From Opitutus sp. ER46 (GTDB lineage: Bacteria; Verrucomicrobiota; Verrucomicrobiia; Opitutales; Opitutaceae): a stretch of DNA of 64,000 bases. The position numbers and the translations under genes are program-made. The number at the start of each line of letters is the position of its first letter. The first letter of the stretch is position 1. Positions 1-8,948 of the stretch are shown one piece after another. The notes under the pieces are model-generated. The model was not told the origin of the DNA. It ran no database searches and saw nothing but the letters and a program-made list of their open reading frames with translations. The stretch covers positions 186,001 through 250,000 of the forward strand of contig NZ_QAYX01000023.1 in the NCBI RefSeq assembly GCF_003054705.1, in the 5' to 3' direction.

Positions 1-16
1 CGTTCGCGTTCTTTAT

Positions 17-142
17 CTCTTCTCGATACTCCTGGAAGCAGGGAAGGCCGTGAGATTCGGCCACAGTTGCGCTGCGGTTACATGTGACAACTCTCCATCC
101 CACCTCGGTGGGAGCACAGCCAGTCGGGAAACCGATGAAGGC
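17..142 (+). promoter_or_regulatory. cobalamin riboswitch aptamer
   Basis: The stretch follows the order of conserved cobalamin-aptamer elements: GGGAA followed by a GGCC...GGCC stem enclosing GTGAGATTC (41-61), the core TTGCGCTGCGGTTA (67-80), a CCCAC/GTGGG hairpin (about 99-113), and a B12-box-like AGCCAGTCGGGAAACC (118-133). The outer strands can pair (TCTTCTCG near 18-25 with CGATGAAGG at 133-141; ACT..TGG with CCAGT). It precedes a TonB-dependent receptor and a complete cobalamin uptake/salvage operon, the classic context. Known family behaviour is repression when adenosylcobalamin binds. Identified by eye; a covariance-model search would settle it. Confidence 0.82.
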
Positions 143-403
143 GGAGGGAAGGTTGCGCCCGGCACGCGGAAAGTCGCACCGCTCGTTGGCACTCGCCATC
201 GGGTCGGCGCGCGTTTCGTGGGTCGTCGGCGCGGAACATGAAGTCCGAACATCTGCCCCGGGAGCCTCACGCGTTTCGAGGTGAACTTTGCGCACCCCGG
301 ACCGCGAAAACTTCATCGCAATAATGAAGCGTGAGAGTTGGCCCGTGCGCGTGTCGTAAACGCGAGCCGGTGTCTGCTCTTGCCTTTGGACTAGCAGACA
401 ACT
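143..403 (+). promoter_or_regulatory. riboswitch leader / expression platform
   Basis: About 260 non-coding nt separate the aptamer from the first start codon. They include a CTTCAT/ATGAAG hairpin (310-329) and a 7-bp hairpin GTCTGCT/AGCAGAC (372-378 with 393-399) that ends four nt before the GTG start. No SD sequence and no U-run terminator is visible. Control by masking of the translation start region is therefore more likely than intrinsic termination, but this is inference. Confidence 0.45.
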
Positions 404-2248
404 GTGAACGACACCTCCTCGTTGCTGGTGCGCTTGGCGCGCCGGCTTCTCTCCACTGCCGTGCTCAGCACGGCCCTGGCTCCTGCGTACGCGCAGACCA
501 AGGCTGATGCCGAAGCGGCGATTCCGCTCGACCGCTATGTGCTGTCGGCCTCCCGCACGCCGCAGGACGCCCGTTACACGCCCAGCGCGGTGACGGTCGT
601 CAGCATGGTCGACCTGCGCACGGCGCAGGTCACGAGCCTCGCCACGGCTCTCAGCATGCAGCCCGGCGTGGTCGTGGCCATGACCGGCGCGCCCGGCGGC
701 CAGGCCAGCGTGCTCATGCGCGGCGCCAACTCCGACCAGACGCTGTTCCTCGTGGATGGTGTGCGCATGAACGACCGCTCTGCGGCCTACCTCAATTTCC
801 TCGGCGGCGCCGACATCGAGGGTATCGACCGCCTCGAGGTCCTGCGCGGCCCGCAAAGCACGCTCTACGGCAGCTCCGCGATGGGCGGGGTGATCCGGAT
901 CGACACCGAGCGCGGCTCCGGTGCGGCGCACGGTTCGCTCGCCGCCACCGCCGGCTCGTTCGGCACGTTCGGCGGCACGGCGGCGGTCAAGGGCGCGGCG
1001 GACGGCCTGCGCTACAGCGCGTCGTTTGGCCGGTTCGTCACCGACAACGACCTCGCAAACAATGACCTCCGCCGCTGGACCGGCGCGACCCGGCTCGAGT
1101 ACGTCGCCAGCCCGGTGCTGCTGGTGGGCGGCACGTTCCGCGCGGTCTCGATCGACCGCGAGGAACCGGGTTCCCGCGTGTTCCCCTCCATCGGCACCAC
1201 CCAGTCGGGCAACACGCTCGGCACGGTGTTCGCTGAGGCGCATGTGGCGGACGAGTTTACCTCCCGCCTGACCCTGGCACTGCATCGCCGCCAGTACACG
1301 TGGCGCAGCGGCAGCTACTACGCGCCGCAGTCAAACCGCCGCGAGATTGTCGACTGGCAGAACACCTGGTCGCCGATCCAGCCGGTCGAGATTGTCGCCG
1401 GCGTGAACGCCGAGAACTCCCGCTTCATCGTCGAGGGCCGCAGCGACGAGGATCGGCTTTCCGCCGGCTACGTCTCGGCCACGGTTCGTCCGACCAGCAG
1501 CGTCACCGTCACGGGCGGCGTGCGCTACGATGACTTCAAGTCGGTCGGCGGTGCCACGACTGGCCGCGTCGGCCTGGCTTGGCTGCCCCGCGCGGGCACA
1601 AAGCTTCACGCGACCTACGGCACTGGCTTCAACGCGCCCGGCACCAGCGACCGCTATGGCGTGCCGAGCTGGGGGCAGATCGCGAACCCGAACCTCGTGC
1701 CGGAGAAGTCGCGCGGCTGGGACGCCGGCATCGAGCAGGAACTCGGGCCCGTGACGGTGGACGTGACCTTTTTCCACAACCGCTTCCGCAACCTCTTCGA
1801 ATGGGAGTATGTGAACTACGTCACGTGGGAGGGCATGACCGTGAACCGCGCGCGCGCCACGACGCAGGGTGTCGAGGTGGCGACGCAGGTCCGACTCTGC
1901 AAGGCGGCCAAGCTGCGGGCGAACTACACGTACCTCGATGCGCAGGATGACAGCTCGGGCGCGCGGCTCACGCGCCGGCCCCGGCACACTGCGGATGCCG
2001 AACTGCAGGTTCGGGTCAGCCAGCCCTGCACGGTCGGCGCCGGGCTCCACGCCGTCGGCGACAATATCAACGGCACGATGCCGTTTGCCGGCTACACGAC
2101 GGCGCGCGCGTTTGTCAGCTACGCGGTCCGCGAGAACCTGCTCCTGAAGCTCCGCGTCGAGAACGCCCTCGATCGCGAGTTCGAGGAAGTTTACGGGTAC
2201 CCGGCCCTGCCGCGCGCGGCGTACGGCACCGTCGAGTGGCGCTTCTGA
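404..2248 (+). CDS. btuB: TonB-dependent outer-membrane receptor, BtuB-like
   Basis: Predicted outer-membrane receptor of 614 aa for vitamin B12 or related corrinoids. Residues 1-30 form a signal peptide (hydrophobic run ending AYA), followed by a TonB-box-like YVLSASRT at about 45-52. A plug domain (about 55-165, with LVDGVRMND and LRGPQSTLYGSSAMGGVI) precedes a beta-barrel ending in a C-terminal Phe. The start is GTG; an in-frame stop at 392 excludes a longer form. Ligand specificity rests on context: cobalamin riboswitch upstream, BtuFCD and cobalamin enzymes downstream. It needs TonB-ExbBD energy, possibly from the cluster at 18.8-20.7 kb. Confidence 0.9.
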   Translation: MNDTSSLLVRLARRLLSTAVLSTALAPAYAQTKADAEAAIPLDRYVLSASRTPQDARYTPSAVTVVSMVDLRTAQVTSLATALSMQPGVVVAMTGAPGGQASVLMRGANSDQTLFLVDGVRMNDRSAAYLNFLGGADIEGIDRLEVLRGPQSTLYGSSAMGGVIRIDTERGSGAAHGSLAATAGSFGTFGGTAAVKGAADGLRYSASFGRFVTDNDLANNDLRRWTGATRLEYVASPVLLVGGTFRAVSIDREEPGSRVFPSIGTTQSGNTLGTVFAEAHVADEFTSRLTLALHRRQYTWRSGSYYAPQSNRREIVDWQNTWSPIQPVEIVAGVNAENSRFIVEGRSDEDRLSAGYVSATVRPTSSVTVTGGVRYDDFKSVGGATTGRVGLAWLPRAGTKLHATYGTGFNAPGTSDRYGVPSWGQIANPNLVPEKSRGWDAGIEQELGPVTVDVTFFHNRFRNLFEWEYVNYVTWEGMTVNRARATTQGVEVATQVRLCKAAKLRANYTYLDAQDDSSGARLTRRPRHTADAELQVRVSQPCTVGAGLHAVGDNINGTMPFAGYTTARAFVSYAVRENLLLKLRVENALDREFEEVYGYPALPRAAYGTVEWRF

Positions 2249-2268
2249 ATCGAGGCACCTTTCTCCCG

Positions 2269-3126
2269 ATGCGCACCGCCCGCCTCTTCGCCCTCCTGCT
2301 GCTCACCGCCATGCTGGCGGCGATCCGCCTTCCGGCGGCGCCGGCGGTGCGCGTCGTTTCGCAGACGGTCGGCGCGGACGAACTCCTGCTGGCGATTGCC
2401 GCGCCGGATCAGATCGCCGCGCTGAGCCACCTGGCGCAGGACCCAATGTTCAGTGCGGTGGCGGAGGAGGCAAAACGCTATCCGCGGCTGGATCGCGGCG
2501 ACGCCGAGACCGTGCTGCGCTACCAGCCCACCCTTGTGCTCGCGGCGAACTACAGCCGCATCGAGCTCGTCGAGCAGGTGCGGCGGGCGGGGGTGAGAGT
2601 GCTGGTGTTCGAAAACCACAACTCGCTCGAGGACGCGTACGCCAACCTGCTCCTCCTCGCCCGTGAGCTTGGGCCCGAGGCGATGGGGCGCGCCGAACGC
2701 ATCATCGCCGACGGCCGGCGCCGCGTAACGGCGCTCGAAGAGAAGCTGCGCGGCGTGCCCCCGGTGCGGGTCATCTCGCCCTCGGTTTACGGGGTGATCC
2801 CCGGGGCGGAGACGACGTTCCAGGACATCTGCGACCATGCCGGGGCGGTGAATCTCGCCGCCACGCTCGGCCACCTGCGCGGCCACGCGGCGCCGCCATC
2901 GGAGCAGATGCTGACGTGGCCGGTGGACAAAGTCGTCGTCGCCGGCACCGCGCGGGAGACGGCGCTCGCGCCGTTCCTCTCGCTGCCGCCGTACAAATCC
3001 ATGGCGGCGGTACGCGCACACCGCGTGGCGCTGATCGAGCCGCACATGATCAGCACGGTGACGCATCACCGCGTGGACGCGTACGAGCGGCTCGCCCGCG
3101 AGTTGCACCCGGAACTGTTCCGATGA
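2269..3126 (+). CDS. btuF: periplasmic corrinoid-binding protein, BtuF-like
   Basis: Substrate-binding protein of a class-III (FecB/BtuF) ABC importer, 285 aa. The N-terminus is a signal peptide (MRTARLFALLLLTAMLAAI). The body shows the two-lobe BtuF/FhuD pattern, for example LVLAANYSRIELVEQVRRAG and VFENHNSLEDAYANLLLLA. ATG 2269 is chosen over an in-frame GTG at 2236 that would overlap the receptor and push the signal peptide inward. Its stop overlaps the permease start (ATGA), indicating translational coupling. Corrinoid rather than siderophore specificity is inferred from the operon. Confidence 0.85.
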   Translation: MRTARLFALLLLTAMLAAIRLPAAPAVRVVSQTVGADELLLAIAAPDQIAALSHLAQDPMFSAVAEEAKRYPRLDRGDAETVLRYQPTLVLAANYSRIELVEQVRRAGVRVLVFENHNSLEDAYANLLLLARELGPEAMGRAERIIADGRRRVTALEEKLRGVPPVRVISPSVYGVIPGAETTFQDICDHAGAVNLAATLGHLRGHAAPPSEQMLTWPVDKVVVAGTARETALAPFLSLPPYKSMAAVRAHRVALIEPHMISTVTHHRVDAYERLARELHPELFR

Positions 3127-4127
3127 GCGCCGCTGCCGCCGCCACCACGAACGCGAAGGACCAGTCAGGCCGGCTGGCCTGGCTGATCGCACTCGCCGCA
3201 CTCATCGTGTTGGCGGCCGTCTCGCTCGGTGTGGGCGACGTGCGGCTCGGGCCCGGCCGCATCCTGGCGGGGTTGATGCACGAGGACGAACTTGCGGCGA
3301 CCGTCATCTGGAGTATCCGGCTGCCGCGATTGCTCGTGGCGATGGCGGTGGGCGCGGGACTCTCGGCCAGCGGCCTGGTGATGCAGGCGTATTTTCGCAA
3401 CAGCCTCGCCAGTCCCGGCCTGCTCGGCGTGAGCAGCGGCGGCGCGGCGGGCGCGGTCGTCGCGATCGGCGCCGGCTGGGCGACGCTGTCGCTCTTTGTC
3501 GTGCCGGTGTGCGCGATCATCGGCTCGTTCGCCGCCACGGCGGCGGTGCTCGTGCTGGCCCGGCGCGGCGCGGGCACCGAGCGACTCCTGCTGGCGGGCA
3601 TCGCGCTGAACGCCCTGCTCGGCGCGGTGACAAGCTACGTGCTCACGAACTTCACGATGACCTACGAGCGCAATGCCCAGATTCTGTTCTGGCTGCTGGG
3701 CGGGCTCGAAGATCGCACCTGGGAGCACGTGGCCATGGCGGCGCCAATCCTGGTCGCCGCGGTGTTCCTGTGGCCGATGGGCCGCGCGATGGACCTCTTC
3801 AGCCTCGGCGCGGCGGAGGCGCAGAGCCTCGGGGTGGACGTCAACGCGCTGAACCGCCGGCTCATTTTCCTTTCGACGATCATGACGGCGCTCGCGACAG
3901 CAACGGCCGGCACCGTGGGCTTTGTCGGGCTGATCGTGCCGCATCTCCTTCGCCTGCTGGTCGGGCCCGAGCATCGACGGCTCGTCCCGTTGTCTCTCAT
4001 CGGCGGCGCGGCCTTCCTGCTCGCCTGCGACCTGATCGGCCGTTCCGCCGGCGGGCTGCGCGTCGGCATCGTCACCGCCCTCGTCGGCGGCCCCTTCTTC
4101 CTCTGGCTCCTTCGCCGCCAACCATGA
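3123..4127 (+). CDS. btuC: FecCD-family ABC permease, BtuC-like
   Basis: Inner-membrane permease, 334 aa with about ten hydrophobic segments, the normal FecCD/BtuC size. Family motifs include IRLPRLLVAMAVGAGLSASG (about 60-80), the GLLGVSSGGAAGA stretch that contributes to the translocation path, and GFVGLIVPHLLRLLVGPEHR near the C-terminus (ATPase coupling region). Translation starts at ATG 3123 inside the btuF stop and ends overlapping the ATPase start, so the three transporter genes are coupled. The first ~20 residues (A/T-rich) are a short cytoplasmic lead before the first membrane segment. Confidence 0.93.
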   Translation: MSAAAAATTNAKDQSGRLAWLIALAALIVLAAVSLGVGDVRLGPGRILAGLMHEDELAATVIWSIRLPRLLVAMAVGAGLSASGLVMQAYFRNSLASPGLLGVSSGGAAGAVVAIGAGWATLSLFVVPVCAIIGSFAATAAVLVLARRGAGTERLLLAGIALNALLGAVTSYVLTNFTMTYERNAQILFWLLGGLEDRTWEHVAMAAPILVAAVFLWPMGRAMDLFSLGAAEAQSLGVDVNALNRRLIFLSTIMTALATATAGTVGFVGLIVPHLLRLLVGPEHRRLVPLSLIGGAAFLLACDLIGRSAGGLRVGIVTALVGGPFFLWLLRRQP

Positions 4128-4837
4128 ACGCCCTCGAACTCAGCCATGTCACGATGCCGGGCCGGCTGGCGGACGTCAGCCTGCAGCTGCCGCTCGGCGA
4201 ACTGGTCGGCGTGGTCGGGCCGAACGGCTCCGGCAAGTCGACGCTGCTGCAACTCGCGGCGGGCGTGCTGCCCGGCACGGGCGAGGTCCGCTGGGGCGAG
4301 CGGCCGCTGCCGGAGATTCCGATGCTCGAGCGCGGGCGGCTGGCGGCGTGGGTGCCGCAGGAGGCAAAGTTCAGCTTCGGCTTCACCGTGCGCTCGGTCG
4401 TGGCGCAAGGTCGGTTCGCGCATGGCGATGACGCCCATGGCGTCGAGGACGTCCTGGCGCGTTTCAATCTTCTGGCGCTGGCGGACCGCCCGGTCGACCG
4501 GCTGTCCGGCGGCGAAAAACATCGCGTGCTCCTGGCGCGCGCGGTGGTGACCGAGGCGCCGCTGCAGTTCTGGGACGAGCCCCTGGCGGCGCTCGACGTG
4601 CGCCACGCGCTCGAAACCGTGGTACTCGCCCGCGAGCTGGCGCAGGCCGGCAAGACGGTGGTGCTCTCGCTGCACGACCTGCGGGCGGCGACGCGCCTCG
4701 ACCGCGTGATCGTGCTGCACGGCGGCCGGCTGCGCGCCAGCGGCAAGCCCGAGGCGGTGCTCACGCCGACGCTGCTCGAGGATGTGTTTGGCGTCCGCAC
4801 GCGCATCGCGCCCGGCCTCGTCGTGGAGCTGCCATGA
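4124..4837 (+). CDS. btuD: ABC transporter ATPase, BtuD-like
   Basis: Cytoplasmic ATPase of the corrinoid importer, 237 aa. Walker A GPNGSGKST is at 32-40, the Q-loop region WVPQEAKFSFGF near 76-87, signature LSGGEKH at 127-133, Walker B ending WDEP at 150-153, and the switch histidine in LSLHDLRAAT. ATG 4124 overlaps the permease stop, and the gene's own end overlaps the cobO start by four bases. The family also serves siderophores and haem; B12 is inferred from the neighbours. Confidence 0.93.
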   Translation: MNALELSHVTMPGRLADVSLQLPLGELVGVVGPNGSGKSTLLQLAAGVLPGTGEVRWGERPLPEIPMLERGRLAAWVPQEAKFSFGFTVRSVVAQGRFAHGDDAHGVEDVLARFNLLALADRPVDRLSGGEKHRVLLARAVVTEAPLQFWDEPLAALDVRHALETVVLARELAQAGKTVVLSLHDLRAATRLDRVIVLHGGRLRASGKPEAVLTPTLLEDVFGVRTRIAPGLVVELP

Positions 4838-5442
4838 ACGACGTCTCCGAGATTTCCGATCCCGCCGCGCACCGGTCGCGCATGGCCGTGGTGAAGGCGG
4901 AGATGGATGCCCGCATGGCGGCGGCGCGGGACCGGCGCGGGCTGGTGATCGTCCACACCGGCGACGGCAAGGGCAAGTCGACCGCCGCGTTCGGGATGGT
5001 GGCGCGGACCGCGGCCCACGGTCGTCGCTGCGCGGTGATCCAGTTCGTCAAGAGCGCGCCGGACGCCGTCGAAAAACTTCTCTGCGGGCCGCACGTCACG
5101 TGGCATGCGGTGGGCGAAGGCTTTACCTGGGACACGCAGGACAAAGCCGCCGACATCGCCCGCTGCCGCGAAGGCTGGCGGCTCGCAGAGCGCTATTTGC
5201 AGGATCCCGGCCTCGGGCTGCTGCTGCTGGATGAGCTGAACATCGCGCTGATGTGCGGCTACCTCGAGCTCGAGGATGTCGTGGCGGCAGTGCAGGCGAA
5301 GCGTCCGGAGCTCCACGTGGTGATCACGGGACGCGGCGCGCCGGCCGAACTCGTCGCGCTGGCGGACCTCGTGACCGAGATGCGGCTGGTAAAGCATCCC
5401 TTCAACGCCGGCGTGAAGGCGCAGGTCGGCATCGAGTTCTAG
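4834..5442 (+). CDS. cobO: cob(I)alamin adenosyltransferase, CobO/BtuR type
   Basis: Transfers the adenosyl group of ATP to the cobalt of cob(I)alamin or corrinoid precursors; 202 aa, cytoplasmic. The P-loop variant GDGKGKST (43-50) of this family is intact. AVIQFVKS, TWDTQDKAAD, LLLLDELNIALMCGYL and VVITGRGAP match the CobA/CobO/BtuR family throughout. The start overlaps the ATPase stop by four bases. The gene supplies the adenosylated form needed by the later enzymes and sensed by the riboswitch. Confidence 0.95.
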   Translation: MNDVSEISDPAAHRSRMAVVKAEMDARMAAARDRRGLVIVHTGDGKGKSTAAFGMVARTAAHGRRCAVIQFVKSAPDAVEKLLCGPHVTWHAVGEGFTWDTQDKAADIARCREGWRLAERYLQDPGLGLLLLDELNIALMCGYLELEDVVAAVQAKRPELHVVITGRGAPAELVALADLVTEMRLVKHPFNAGVKAQVGIEF

Positions 5443-5462
5443 GTGGAGGCACAAACGGAACG

Positions 5463-5528
5463 ATGAGCACGCCCACCCAGCCGAATCACTCTCGCCCGCG
5501 CGGCGATGTCTGCGGAGGTCGCCCATGA
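5463..5528 (+). CDS. possible 21-aa leader ORF coupled to cobQ
   Basis: Between cobO and cobQ an ATG at 5463 opens a 21-codon frame encoding MSTPTQPNHSRPRGDVCGGRP. Its TGA (5526-5528) overlaps the cobQ ATG in the ATGA arrangement used by the other coupled junctions here. A GGAGG lies about 14 nt before it, which is rather far. It could be a coupling peptide or chance; no homology is recognisable. Confidence 0.25.
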   Translation: MSTPTQPNHSRPRGDVCGGRP

Positions 5529-6982
5529 AGGCACTCTCGGTCCTCGGCACCTCTTCGAGTGCGGGCAAGAGCTGGATGGCGACTGCGCTCTGCGCGTGGT
5601 TGCGCCGCCAGGGCGTGCGCGTGGCGCCGTGCAAGACCCAGAACATGTCGAACAACGCCTGGGTGACGCTGGAAGGCGGCGAGATCGGGCGGGCCCAGGC
5701 GGTGCAGGCGGAGGCGTGTGGGCTGCGGCCGACGGCGGAGATGAACCCAATTCTCCTGAAGCCGACGGGGCCGCATGGCTCTCAACTTGTGCTGTGCGGC
5801 CAGGCGCGCGGTCACCTCGAGGCGCAGGCGTATTACCGCGAGATCGACCGACTTTGGCGGGTGGTGGCGGGCGTGCTGGATGGCTGGCGCGACCGTTGCG
5901 ACGTGCTCGTGCTGGAGGGCGCCGGCAGTCCGGTGGAGCTCAATCTGATGTCCCGCGACCTCGCGAACCTGCGTCCGGTCCGGCACCTCGACGGTCGCTG
6001 GGTGCTGGTGGGCGACATCGATCGCGGCGGCATCTACGCGCAATTGGCGGGCACCTGGGCGCTCATGCCGCAGGAAGATCGCGCGCGGGGGCTCGGTGCA
6101 ATCATCAACCGGTTCCGCGGCGACATCGCGCTGTTCCCCGATCCGCAAGCGTGGCTGACGCCGCACGCCCCGGGCTTCAACGTCCTCGGCACCGTGCCGC
6201 TGCGGCCGGACCTGCAGCCGGAGGAGGAGGATGGCCTCAAACCCGGCGATGAAGTGCGCGGGACAGGTGCGCCGATCGCGTGGCTGCGGTTTCCGCACGC
6301 GGCGAACCTCTCGGATTGCCAGCCCTGGTGGGACGACACCGGAGTGAGCACCCGCTGGGTGGCGAACGTCGGTGAACTCGCCGCGGCGCGGGCGATCGTG
6401 CTGCCTGGGACGAAGAACACGGTGGCGGATCTCAACTGGCTGCATGCGACCGGACTCGGTGCCGCGATCGTCGCGGCGGCGGAGCGGGGCGTGCCGGTGA
6501 TCGGGATTTGCGGCGGTTACCAGATACTTGGACGCCGCGTGAGCGATCCGCAGGGCGTGGCGGGCGATGCGGGTGACGTGCCCGGACTCGGGCTCCTGCC
6601 GACCACGACGACTTTTGAGTCCCAGAAGATCGTGCGCCAGGTCACGGCGACCTGTGGCGGCGAGAGCTGGATGGCGTACGAGATCCACATGGGCCGGACG
6701 CAGATCGATGCAGGCGCGATGCCGTTGCAGGAGGTGTGCGATGCGGACGGGAGCGTGCGGCCGGAAGGCGTGCGTTGCGGCAAAGTCTGGGGCACGTATC
6801 TCCACGGCTGGTTCGAGGCGGCGGCGGTGCGCCGTCGCGTGGCGGAGCTGGCCGGCATCACGTCCTATGCGGCGCATCCCGTGCCATGGGCCCAGCGGCG
6901 GCTGGCGATTTACGACGCGATGGCGGAGCACATTGAGCGGCATCTGAACCTGGAGCCGGTGCGCCGGTATCTCGGGCTGTAG
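5525..6982 (+). CDS. cobQ: cobyric acid synthase
   Basis: Glutamine-dependent amidase (CobQ/CbiP) converting adenosylcobyrinic acid a,c-diamide to adenosylcobyric acid, 485 aa. The N-terminal dethiobiotin-synthetase-like domain has the P-loop GTSSSAGKS (8-16) and CKTQNMSNNAW. The C-terminal class-I amidotransferase domain has Cys329 in GICGGYQILG and His427 in GTYLHGWF. A strong GGAGG (5513-5517) lies seven nt before ATG 5525. Its presence without other amidation or ring genes suggests use of an imported incomplete corrinoid, or ring genes elsewhere. Confidence 0.96.
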   Translation: MKALSVLGTSSSAGKSWMATALCAWLRRQGVRVAPCKTQNMSNNAWVTLEGGEIGRAQAVQAEACGLRPTAEMNPILLKPTGPHGSQLVLCGQARGHLEAQAYYREIDRLWRVVAGVLDGWRDRCDVLVLEGAGSPVELNLMSRDLANLRPVRHLDGRWVLVGDIDRGGIYAQLAGTWALMPQEDRARGLGAIINRFRGDIALFPDPQAWLTPHAPGFNVLGTVPLRPDLQPEEEDGLKPGDEVRGTGAPIAWLRFPHAANLSDCQPWWDDTGVSTRWVANVGELAAARAIVLPGTKNTVADLNWLHATGLGAAIVAAAERGVPVIGICGGYQILGRRVSDPQGVAGDAGDVPGLGLLPTTTTFESQKIVRQVTATCGGESWMAYEIHMGRTQIDAGAMPLQEVCDADGSVRPEGVRCGKVWGTYLHGWFEAAAVRRRVAELAGITSYAAHPVPWAQRRLAIYDAMAEHIERHLNLEPVRRYLGL

Positions 6983-6999
6983 CCCGGACGACGATCCCC

Positions 7000-8022
7000 A
7001 TGCTGCACGGCCACGGAGACGATGCCTACCGCTACGGCGTGCCGGTGCGGGCGAATTTCAGCTCCAACGTGCCGCCCGATGCGGAACTCGCCGGGTTGCG
7101 CAAGCACCTGGAGACCGTATTCGAGCGCGTGCGGGCGTATCCGGAAGTCGCGGCGGAAAGCCTGGCGGGGCAACTTGCGGGGCAGCACGGCGTGGCGCCG
7201 GCGCAGGTGGTCGTGACCGCGGGCGCGACGGCGGCGATCTATCTCATCGCCCAGGCGTATCGCGGCGCGGACTCGGCGGTGATCGGGCCGACGTTCTCCG
7301 AGTACGCCGATGCGGCGCGGATGCACGGGCACGACGTGCGGCAGGTCGGACACGCCGAGCTGCAGACGGGGAATTTTGGCGCGGCGGAACTCGTGTGGGT
7401 CTGCAATCCCAACAACCCGACCGGCGAAGTGCTGGCGCGCGAGGCGCTCCTCGAGATCGTGGTGCGGAGCCCCGGCGTCACCTTCGTGCTCGACCTTGCG
7501 TATGCGGCGGACTGCGAGGAGTCACCGGTCGAGGCGAGTGATCTGGCGGCGCATCCCAACCTTATCCTCGTGCATTCGCTGACGAAACGCTTCGGCGTGC
7601 CGGGGCTGCGGCTTGGCTACATCGTGGCGGCGGACCCAGTGGCGCGCCGGCTCGCGGCCCTTTTGCCCCCGTGGTCGGTGGGCGTGCTGGCGCAGGAGGC
7701 CGGGGCGTATCTGTTGCGGCAGCGGGGGCCGGACGCGGCGGACCGCGACGCGCGACTGGTGGAGGCGCGACGCCTCGCGCGGGCGCTGGCGGCGATCCCT
7801 CACGTCCGCGTGCGTCCCTCGGCGACCTCCTTCTTCCTGCTGGAGCTCGGCCGCGGCCGCGCGGCGGAGTTGAAGTCGTATCTGTTGCGCCACCACGGGC
7901 TGCTGGTGCGGGACGCGTCGAATTTTCCGGGTCTGGATGAACGGCACGTGCGCGTGTGTGCGCAGACACTTGAGCAGAACCGCTGGCTGGAGGAAGGAGT
8001 CGCCGCATGGATGCGCTCGTGA
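7000..8022 (+). CDS. cobD: threonine-phosphate decarboxylase / aminotransferase-like CobD
   Basis: PLP fold-type I protein of 340 aa related to HisC. VTAGATAAIYLIAQAY, CNPNNPTGEV, FVLDLAYADC-like and HSLTKRFGVPGLRLGY carry the usual PLP contacts, with Lys196 the likely Schiff-base lysine. In this operon the expected role is making (R)-1-amino-2-propanol phosphate for CbiB; the family is easily confused with histidinol-phosphate aminotransferase, but a true hisC lies at 60 kb. The 3' end overlaps cbiB by 16 nt. Confidence 0.88.
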   Translation: MLHGHGDDAYRYGVPVRANFSSNVPPDAELAGLRKHLETVFERVRAYPEVAAESLAGQLAGQHGVAPAQVVVTAGATAAIYLIAQAYRGADSAVIGPTFSEYADAARMHGHDVRQVGHAELQTGNFGAAELVWVCNPNNPTGEVLAREALLEIVVRSPGVTFVLDLAYAADCEESPVEASDLAAHPNLILVHSLTKRFGVPGLRLGYIVAADPVARRLAALLPPWSVGVLAQEAGAYLLRQRGPDAADRDARLVEARRLARALAAIPHVRVRPSATSFFLLELGRGRAAELKSYLLRHHGLLVRDASNFPGLDERHVRVCAQTLEQNRWLEEGVAAWMRS

Positions 8023-8948
8023 GCGCCGTCGTGCCGTTGGCCGCCGGCTACCTGCTCGACCTCCTGCTGGGCGACCCGGCGTGGCTGCCGCATCCGATCG
8101 TGGGCTTTGGCCGCGCGATCGCGGCGGGCGAGCGGACGTTGAACCGCGGCGGGAGCGCCTGGCGTTTCACGGCCGGGGCGGTGCTGGCGGCCGGGCTGAT
8201 TGTGGCGACCTACGCTGCGGCGCGGGCGCTCGAGGCGGCGGCGGCGCGATGGCATCCGGCGGCAGGGTTGGCGGTTGCGACGGTGGGCGTGTTTTACGCG
8301 CTGGCCAACCGGACGCTCATCGCGGAAGGCCGGGCCGTGTTTGCGGCGTTGGAGCGCGGGGTGGATGCGGGGCGACGGCAGCTGGCCCGTATCGTCGGCC
8401 GCGATACGGCGCGGCTGAGCCCGGCGGAGATCCGCGTGGCGGTCTGCGAGACCATGGCGGAGAACCTGAGCGACGGCGTGGTGGCACCGCTCTGCTGGTA
8501 CGCGGTGGGCGGGATGCCGGCGATGCTGGCGTACAAGATGGTGAACACGCTGGACTCGATGATCGGGCACCACGACTCGCGCTACGAGTGGTTCGGCAAG
8601 GCGGCGGCGCGGATCGACGACGTCGCGAACTTTGGGCCGGCGCGATTGACCGCGCTGCTGTTGGTGGCGGTGGCGCGGAGCGGCCGCGGTTGGCATTTTG
8701 TGCGGCGGTTCGGCCGGGCGCACGAGAGTCCGAACTCGGGCTATCCGGAGGCGGCGCTGGCCGGAATCTTGGACGTGCGCTTCGGCGGGCCGCACACCTA
8801 CGACGGGGAACGGATCGAGCATCCCTGGATCGGCGAGAATCCGCGCGACCTCGGTGCGGGCGAGATCGGTTGCGTGGCGCGGCTCAACCATGCGGTGTGT
8901 CTGGTGGCCGTGGCGCTGGCGGGAGGGGCGCGCGCATGGGCCGGCTGA
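8007..8948 (+). CDS. cbiB: adenosylcobinamide-phosphate synthase
   Basis: Membrane enzyme (CbiB; CobD in Pseudomonas nomenclature) attaching aminopropanol or its phosphate to cobyric acid, 313 aa. Hallmarks are LLDLLLGDPAWLPHPIVGFGRAI near the start, AENLSDGVVAPL, the YKMVNTLDSMIGH segment and the region FGKAAARIDDVANFGPAR. Several hydrophobic segments are visible. ATG 8007 follows a good SD sequence (GGAAGGAG) inside the end of cobD. The last 13 nt overlap cobU. Confidence 0.95.
   Translation: MDALVSAVVPLAAGYLLDLLLGDPAWLPHPIVGFGRAIAAGERTLNRGGSAWRFTAGAVLAAGLIVATYAAARALEAAAARWHPAAGLAVATVGVFYALANRTLIAEGRAVFAALERGVDAGRRQLARIVGRDTARLSPAEIRVAVCETMAENLSDGVVAPLCWYAVGGMPAMLAYKMVNTLDSMIGHHDSRYEWFGKAAARIDDVANFGPARLTALLLVAVARSGRGWHFVRRFGRAHESPNSGYPEAALAGILDVRFGGPHTYDGERIEHPWIGENPRDLGAGEIGCVARLNHAVCLVAVALAGGARAWAG

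Noticed and set aside
50-284. Short + strand frames starting at 50 and 84
   Set aside because: They lie in the riboswitch aptamer and its leader and have no SD sequence.
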